A stretch of 64,000 bases of DNA, taken from positions 3,622,089-3,686,088 of the forward strand of contig CM035308.1 of assembly GCA_002900995.3 (NCBI GenBank), given 5' to 3'. The position numbers and the translations under genes are program-made. The DNA comes from Ganoderma boninense (lineage: Eukaryota > Basidiomycota > Agaricomycetes > Polyporales > Polyporaceae). The notes under the pieces are model-generated. The model did no database searches and was not told the origin of the DNA. It worked only from the letters and a program-made list of their open reading frames with translations. Of this stretch, positions 57,092-64,000 are shown in pieces (position 1 is the first letter of the stretch; each line of letters starts with the position of its first letter).

Positions 57092-59121
57092 TCAGATCGT
57101 CCAACTTACGTCATTCACATCGGGTCTGTGTCCACCATACTGCAACGAGCAATCATTGAACACGGATATCGCGAAGCTGAATGATAGTCCTGCAGAGGCC
57201 TCACCGTGACCGTGAATCCGGTTATGCTCATCCGCACCGCGCGTACCGCGGGCCAGCCAGGGTCTTCCTGCGGGAGCTCGAAGCGGTACACGACGAACGG
57301 GATCCCCTTGATGTCCGGATCGACGACGCCCGGGAGCGCAGCCTCGACGTCCGAGTCCTCCACGATCGCGGTCGCCCTCACGCCAGATTCTGGCTGAGCG
57401 GAAGCTCGGAGAGCCTGCTGTGCGTACCGGGCGGCGAGGGGGTTGATGTCGAACACGTACACCGATGCGCATGTGGATCCGGGGTCATCGAACGACACGA
57501 CGGGCATCCGGGAGCCGTATGGTACCAGGATCTGGTGGCCAATCATAGGGTCAGAGCGATCGCCAACCACGGGCACACAAAGCCGCAGGGATGCCTGTGG
57601 GCCCCAGTCCTCCCACGGCACCGGTACAGGGTACTCGCATACGTCGCGGTTCGAGTTCGAGTCAACCGCTGTCCGAATCTGCGCGAGCAGCGTGGCGTAC
57701 GGGATGAGAAGGTGGCTGGCGTAGTCCGAGTGTGACGGATGTCCTCCGACCTCGATGTAGTCCGTGATGACGACCATGGATACTGATGGATCAGCTTGGA
57801 AGTGGCCTTCAGGTATCGGTGGCGGCCGGCTTACGCACACGTCGCGGTACGATATGCGCTTTCCCGGGGCCAGGGTGACATCAGGGAGCTGAAGGGAGCA
57901 GATTGGTTGGCTGGAGGATGAGCCGTATGAAGAGGAGAGACTGTAAACGGTGAGGTGTGGTGTGGAGTCAGAGTCAAAGCGTTCGCGTAGAACGAGGACG
58001 TAGGTGTCATCCAGCAGCTGAAACATGTGATCCTTATCCCCGAGGGCTATCCGCTGCAACAGGCGATAGATAGCAAGCATTAAGGGCCAATTATCCTGAG
58101 GAGATAAATAAGTTGAAGTGGTGCGCACCGATATGATTTGGCCGGTCCTCCAGTCGCAAGCGTGAATCGAGTGGTGCCGAACTGCGCCTACTGGCTCCAC
58201 AAGTTTCCAAAGAACGTGGCATCCCCCCATGATTAATGGATACATATATATTTCTTCTCTCGGATCGTCAGAAGTGCCAAGTTGAGCAGGGACTTTGATT
58301 GCAAGGTACAGTTGCGGCTGGATGATATGTTTGGGGGGCACTCCATGAACGAAAATGGACCTCGTGAACACTGCATGTCGCGTAGTTCATCAGCATGAGG
58401 GATCAGCAAATAATTGATAAGGTTAATGCCTGGATAATACTCTAGTATTATGTTCAGAAAGGACACACCGTAGGTTCGTGTCTCCGTAGACATACTCCAA
58501 TGTGACGGAAAGATCTTGAACGCGATCGATAATCCAGCTGCATATGAATCGTGTATGATCCGGAGGCGTCCCAACTATCATGCGTCGAGATGGGATACCC
58601 GCTTGCACAGAACCATCCATCGAGATTGAAAGGAAAGTCTTGAAAGTATCTGAGTCACTGTACAGAACCGATGTGACGCCCTCAGCGACTCCCCTGCTGT
58701 TCCACTTAAGACCGTGTAACTGGTGGGCATATTCCGGATGCGCCGTGATGTCTTCACGGTCAAAAATGCCATTGCGAAAGTTGGAAGAGCACTGGCGGAG
58801 CCGTTTTAGTCTCTCGGACACAGGCAGCGTGTCAGAAGGACCGTCGACCATGCCGTTCTTCGCGAGCTCGATCCTGTATTGCAGGTAGACGTCGGAGTGG
58901 ATGAGATCTGCGAAGTGCCGACAGACCTGAACACGGAGGGGCATCAATTACAGCTAATCAAAGCGAGTAATAACAATACTTACCCGCATGCATCTTGCGA
59001 TATCTTTCCCGTGAAGGTAGCTCCAGAAGATGAGGAACAGTACCTCAGCGGGTAGATCGTGAATTGTCGCACTGCAAACCGCCGTGAAATGGGAACCGAG
59101 ATGCGCTGCATTTGAATCCAT
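57092..59121 (-). CDS. F-box-like protein F6', +1 frameshift in exon 3
   Basis: Copy of F6. Exons on the minus strand: 58984..59121, 58469..58926, 58129..58370, 57205..58053, 57092..57139. The first intron has a normal GTAAGT donor (lost in F6). Exon 3 has 242 nt against 241 in F6 because of one extra T near 58300, which shifts the frame before CDWRTGQIIS. Otherwise the same motifs are present: IHDLPAEVLFLIFWSYLHGK, PVPWEDWGPQASLRLCV, VPYGSRMPVVSFDD, YVFDINPLAARYAQQ, AALPGVVDPDIKGIPFVVYR, MSITGFTVT, and VSWTI at the end of exon 5. The middle part is almost identical to F6, introns included. Confidence 0.8.
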
Positions 59122-59599
59122 CTTGTGTTTGCAATAGAAGGGTGGCTTTAGATACAGCGGCAAGAATGGACACAAGTGATCATGTGGTGGTGGTGGATCC
59201 TAAACAGGTTGGAGGATGCGAAGCGCCTGCTTCGCACCTCCTCAGCGTCCTCGCAAAGTCGGAATTGGGCGCCAACTTACCACACCAGACCGCAAGCCCG
59301 GATTCTCTGAGTCTCCCGAGCCCCACCTGGTCAAAGTTGGTTGATGCGTCATGTCGGGCTTCGGTATACTACTCCAACCCTCTACGAGAAGGGTTTCATG
59401 GGCCTCTCGAACATGCGCAAAGAGTAGATAAAGGTACGACGACGAACGAAACAAACTTCAAGCACACTGTACACCCCGACATTCACGTGCACACCGTACT
59501 ACACCGCAAACACCACAACTTTGACCGTCTGGGTCAGCACGCATCCAATAGAACTTGCGCCAGACGCTTTCCATCGCTCACCACTACACAAATACTGAT

Positions 59600-60065
59600 G
59601 CTGACATATCAACTGGCTTCGGTCGTGAGCTCGCCGACATCGTCCTCGAACACTTGAAGGGCGGAATCGCGTCCGCCACCGTGCGCCGCCGCGAAACCCT
59701 CTCTGACTGTATGGGACAAGAGCACTCCCCGGCCCCCTCCTCACCCTCAAGTTCAGCGACAACACCAAGCAACAAGACCACTCGCCACTTGGACGCGTTC
59801 GCAGCCGCGAAAGACAAGTTTGGCCATGTCGATGCCGGAGACGGGACGATGGGCAAGGCCGACTCGGAGGCTGTGGTCGACGCGGACGTGCACGCGATGT
59901 CCGAGGCGAACTTCTTGGGCACGGCAGACGCGTCGCGCGAGGCTGTCCGCTCCTCCTGCGAGGCCAGCCCGGCGGGAGCGGGGGCAGGCTGCTACAGTGC
60001 TCGCAGGCTCGGGGATGAAGGGGCTCGGGGCCACGGCGTACTACAGCGCGAGCAAGCAAGTGCGG
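59600..60065 (+). pseudogene. SDR remnant C'
   Basis: Counterpart of 34600-35060: GFGRELADIVLEHLKGGI, LDAFAAAKDKFGHVD and, out of frame, GSGMKGLGATAYYSASK. Broken by the same kind of frame changes, with a small difference near 59830. The interval 59122-59599 before it holds the upstream region of F6' and no supported gene. Confidence 0.5.
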
Positions 60066-60188
60066 TGGCAGTTGGACATCGGCACGCTCGTAGCTCAACG
60101 AAGTCGAGTACACGGCACGAGGCTGGGCCCGTTGATGCCCAGGTCGAGGATGCCGCTGTCGATGGCTCCTCCACAGCTAGCGTCTATG

Positions 60189-60900
60189 CTACGGCACGTC
60201 ACGAAGGAGCCCTTGAGGCCTGAGGAGCCGCCGCTCGATGTAGTCTATTGCAATCGCCACAAAGTCAGACTTCTGCTGCACAGGATCGCCCTTGGTCGAA
60301 GAATCCGAAACTCACCTCGGTGAGCGCGTCTGCAGCCTTCTTCATTGCCACTGCGAAGTCGCCGCACTCTACGGAAAGGGCACTCCGACCTTGATGCTTG
60401 ACGGTGTGAATCCCCTTGGGCTTGTTGTCCGTAGATGTGCACCGTGCTTAGTCTTCATCTCGCCCCAAGGACAGGTCAACTTCTGATAGCTCGCCGTGTG
60501 TTCAGAGCAGAAATGTGGAGCATGCGCATCTCAGCGGCTACCTGGATCGCAGAGGCCGTAGTTGAATCCAAGACATTGCCAACAGTGCGCTTGGGCGTAA
60601 GCTCGTAAAGGTGGCCCTTGAACTGGTTGAAGAGCCGGACCGCATTCGCCGTCTTCTCGACGACTACGATGGGGATGAGCGAGGCACGATCTTCTTGTTC
60701 ATCATCTATACATTGAGACCCCACGCGTTTCGGCGGCCTTCCATTCTACAACTGTGTCTACCCCACGCATATAGCGAGAAAGTGGACCGAAAGGGAGGAA
60801 GGAGGGTGGACGTACTTACCTGGCTGGTGTCCTGCAACAAGTTGTCCCGCTCCTCCACGAGCTCTTGACGCGAAGCACGTCCACGCGCACGAGCTACCCA
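60189..60900 (-). CDS. Gene X, unidentified multi-exon gene, copy 2
   Basis: Almost identical to gene X at 35186. The same donors and acceptors are present, with the last exon at 60189..60275 ending DVP and stop. The first visible exon reads ELVEERDNLLQDTSQ (W to R and R to Q relative to copy 1). The same one-base frame problem occurs in exon 3, so it predates the duplication or reflects a mis-modelled intron. The family is not recognised. Confidence 0.48.
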
Positions 60901-62701
60901 TTATCGCCCGTCTAGCTTCACCGCCTGCGGCGTCCGCTGGCCTTGGAAGATGCGCGCCCCGACGTAGTGAGCTCACGCTGACAGAATGTCCGCGTCGGTG
61001 TGTTTTGCTGTATGGGACGACGAGTCAGCACTAGCCCCGAGTCGTCTGGTCCGTCCACGCAGGATGATGTAGACGGTGGGATTCATGAGGCAAGGGAAGG
61101 AGCAAAGAGGGAGATGTCGCTGGCGGGACGACGACAAATCCAGCACCGTGACAGGCGAACGCGCCGAGTTCGTATCAGTGACGTTAGTCACGATCACGTG
61201 TCGCGGGTCGTTTACGCCACGAGGAATACGCCCTGCAAGTCAGAGATTGCTCTAACTTTTTTCGTTTAGCGGGGTCTGACTTTGAGCCATCGCGGGTCAA
61301 CCAGCAATAGGTGTGCGTTCACCCACCCACCTGATCCGTCCTAACGCATATCTTGGATCAGCCACCTGCAGCCGTCCAGTGATTCCCTCGTTCTCGTGAA
61401 CTCAGACCTCTTCCACGCGCGCAGTCGGTCGACCGAACCCCCCCTCCGACCCCCACAGGGCCATCAGCACGGCTCGTTGAAGTTCCAATTCCCTATGTCC
61501 TGCCAGAGCTTCGACGGTCTGTGTTGACTCGGAGCCCTTGGCGTGGACCAACCACGAACGACCCGACCGTGAGCACGGACTATCACGCGTTGCACCAGTC
61601 GTTCACGAGACGCGGTAGCCCGGGAGAGCAGCGACAGCCTGAAGGTGCGTTGCGTGTGTTTCGACCAACGCGGCAGGCCACGGACCGCTGGATCGAAGAG
61701 ATCAGAGGGCAGAGCTGGGATGCGAGCAAGGGGGGCCGCATCTGTTCGGTCGTGCTGGCATACAGCGTTCACATAGCCGATCGCGAGGATGGCGCTGAGG
61801 CGCCACATCTTTTTGCCAGCTCTGGATTCTGCAGGTTGTCGTCCTCCTGGGAGATAAACAATGTGCTCGTCTCGCGGTCGCGAACCTGGACAGCCAACCC
61901 TTCTTGGTCACGTCTCCTTGGACCCCGTCCCGCTTTGCGACTGTGCTGTGCTGTTAACGTTTCCAAGGCGATGCCCTCCCTATAGCTAGTGCTGGGCGCC
62001 CGTCCAAAGTATGCAACATCCGATTCGGAGACAAGAGTGCCACTGGGCACTGCGCTAGCGTTCCGTGCCTGTGCAGGAATCGACCACAGCACACGGCTCC
62101 ACCGCAGCAGCTACGTATGAAGACGGACTACGCGACGGTTCGGAAATGGAGTTCGCGTTCAACACCGAGTTTGACACTGAGCAGCGTGTGAACCAGGCGA
62201 GGACGACCCGTACGCGTACCAGGACTTGGATGCCCGTCTCGACCTCCACACTTCGTGACGCACGGTGACGGGTATTAGGAAGTCGCACGACGGCGCGCAT
62301 TGGCTCCGGGCCGCGCGAGTTGGGACTTGGGCTGCGCGGGATGCACTGCCGGCGACCGACATATGACTCGAGCTCCGAGTCGTTCGGGGAGATATGCTCT
62401 CAGCTGGTAGTGTTCTGACCAGCGCGACGAATGCGCACAGCAGGATTTTCGAGATAGCCTGGGTCGAATGTTGATAACGACTGCTGCGGGCTGAGCCTTC
62501 TCTCTGATCGTTTTCTTGCGCTGTTTTGCTTCCTTCACCGATCATGTCGCTCGTTGTTGCTGGTCTCGTTCTCTGTCGCAATGCCCTCTCCCTCGCACCG
62601 CCTGTACCGCAGAATGTTTCGTCTTGGTTCCCGCACAGGAGTGAACTCCGGGAGGTGAGAGCTGACGGGCAAACCTGTCTCCATCGTGACATCAAGGGGT
62701 A
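60901..62701. other. Interval between gene X' and F7'
   Basis: Counterpart of 35901-38243 but shorter and clearly diverged. It keeps the GTGAC-GTTA-GTCAC dyad with one CACGTG (61178-61200) and a plus-strand stretch, TEFDTEQRVNQARTT near 62165, shared with copy 1. No intact gene is supported. Confidence 0.4.
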
Positions 62702-64000
62702 TCAAACCGTCCAAGTCTGCACCGACTTCTCGTATCCGACCCCGGTAAACTGAAAAGACGGATGAGGCCACCGAGGACTCCAATGCAACGAAAGACAAAG
62801 ACAAAATCCTCAGCGCATAGTGCATGTACTCACCTTCACCGTGAAGCCCGTCATATTCATCACCACCGATTGAATCATATGCCCAAACTGCCACTCCGCG
62901 GGATCGTACGGCAACTTGAAGCGATACGCGACATACGGGATCCTCGCGCACTCCGGGTCGACGACACCCGGGAGCACCGCCTCGATGTCGTCGATGACCG
63001 CCGTCGACCCCGGTTCCGAGTCTCCTGCATTCGAGTTGGAGTCATCACCCTCGGGGTGGTGCGCCGCAAGGCCCTGCCCCCTCCTGCTCCTGCGGTGCGC
63101 AGAAAGCGGATCGACGTCGAAGACGAACACAGACGCGCTCCTCGCATTCGGGCCATCAAACACGACGAGCGGCATCCGCGAGCCGAATGGGACCAGCAGC
63201 GCACGGCGAGACAGCGTGCAGGGTATACGTAGCCGGAGACACACCTGTGGGCCCCAGTCCTCCCAGGGGACGTGTACACCCTGCGACTCGTCACCGTCCA
63301 TCTCTGCTGGCGGGTGCTCTGCGACCGCTGCCCGGATCCGAGCGAGGAGCGTCGTGCGTGGGATGAGGAAATGCATCTCGTAGTCGCCCTGGGGATCGCC
63401 GATCCAGAAGGTGAGTGCGACGACCGAGTGCGACGACAGGTCGACGTGGAAATGCCCTTCGGGGGGCTGTGGGCGGTCGCCGGTGCAGACCGCGTGCGAA
63501 CGGATGCGGTCATCGCGGTGAAGGTCCTCGCATTGCAAGGACAGCGTGCACATTCGCTGAGTGGGAGTGTCGGACGGGGAGAAGCTGTATATGCTGAGAC
63601 ATGGCGCGGCTTGGGACACGTTGGGGATGACGAGGAGGTAGGGGTCTTCCAGTGGGACGACGTGGACCAGCTGCGTGCCGACGTATGCTCGCTGGCAGCG
63701 GAGGGATCGATGAGATCGGGCCGACATCGGGAGTGAGAGGGGGACGCACCGAAATCCTCTCACCCGTCCTCCAGCGGTACACTTCGATGAACACGGCGCG
63801 AGGCTCACCAGGCGCGCGTGTAACAGACAGTTGCAAAATAACATACTGTCCGTCGATGTGGAGTTCAACGACGATTGTCATCTGCTGGGCGTTGTGCTGG
63901 ACCCCAGTCAGCCCACCAAAAACGTGCACTTCAGGCCGCGCCGCCGCCGGGTGTGGTGTCGACCAGACGATCTTTGAGCCGCTGAGGGAATAGAAATGAA
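62702..64000 (-). CDS. F-box-like protein F7' (5' part beyond window)
   Basis: Copy of F7 cut by the window end. Exons on the minus strand: 63750..>64000 (partial exon 3), 62834..63691 and 62702..62749. It shows YRWRTGERIS, VPWEDWGPQVCLRLRI, VPFGSRMPLVVFD, VFDVDPLSAHRRSRR, AVLPGVVDPECARIPYVAYR and MNMTGFTVK; exon 5 ends VQTWTV. Visible exons are open and equal in length to those of F7. Whether it shares the exon 2/3 phase problem of F7 cannot be seen. Confidence 0.85.

Larger units (their letters stand above)
44850..64000. repeat. Segmental duplication, copy 2
   Basis: Second copy of the block starting at 17722, running to the window end. It holds F2', SDR4, F3', F9, F4', SDR5 remnant, SDR remnants B' and C', F6', gene X' and F7'. 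Divergence from copy 1 is uneven: parts of F6' and gene X' are almost unchanged, whereas 56.3-57.1 kb and 61.3-62.5 kb differ clearly. Confidence 0.85.

Noticed and set aside
1..64000. CRISPR arrays, tRNA or rRNA genes, bacterial-type operons
   Set aside because: No regularly spaced short repeats, no cloverleaf-like sequence and no rRNA blocks were noticed. The genes are intron-rich and fungal.

Overview
The window is eukaryotic DNA from a filamentous basidiomycete. Genes are split by short GT-AG introns (mostly 45-75 nt), coding sequence is GC-rich, and the gene content (ROT1, fungal TRP4, a basidiomycete-type small secreted protein, a DUF6534-type membrane protein, a large F-box expansion) points to Agaricomycetes, probably a polypore. 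Three runs of exactly 100 N mark assembly gaps. No tRNA, rRNA, CRISPR array or bacterial-type operon was seen.

Left third (1-15.4 kb): the 3' end of an unidentified gene; ROT1 on the minus strand head-to-head with TRP4 (anthranilate phosphoribosyltransferase); an RGG-rich fungal gene with a nonsense codon that runs into a gap; a decayed retrotransposon gag with a possible LTR; a small secreted protein gene; a second RGG-rich paralogue with several frameshifts; and the first short-chain dehydrogenase (SDR1), which carries two single-base indels.

Right two thirds (15.4-64 kb): an array of F-box-like genes (here F1-F9) interleaved with SDR genes that share one eight-exon architecture. The block F2-SDR2-F3-F4-(F5 remnants, SDR3)-SDR remnant-F6-SDR remnant-gene X-F7, at 17.7-40.3 kb, recurs in the same order and orientation at 44.85-64.0 kb (primed names). 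This is an imperfect tandem segmental duplication of about 27 kb. Copy 1 alone holds the F5 remnants, a complete SDR3, a DUF6534 gene and the F8 remnant. Copy 2 has lost the 5' half of its SDR3 counterpart and carries an extra F-box remnant (F9) between F3' and F4'.

The F-box proteins share five exons: exon 1 encodes the F-box; exons 2-4 encode a conserved body with PW(E/D)DWG, PFGSRMP, VYVFDxNP, ALPGVVDP and MTGFTV motifs; exon 5 is a tiny terminal exon ending in WT(V/I). They are probably substrate receptors of SCF ubiquitin ligases, and the SDRs are probably cytosolic or membrane-associated NAD(P)-dependent oxidoreductases. A functional link between the two families is only suggested by their co-duplication. 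Several members are intact (SDR2, SDR3, SDR4, F3, F4, F3', F4'); others show frameshifts, broken splice sites or truncation, the picture of a birth-and-death gene family.
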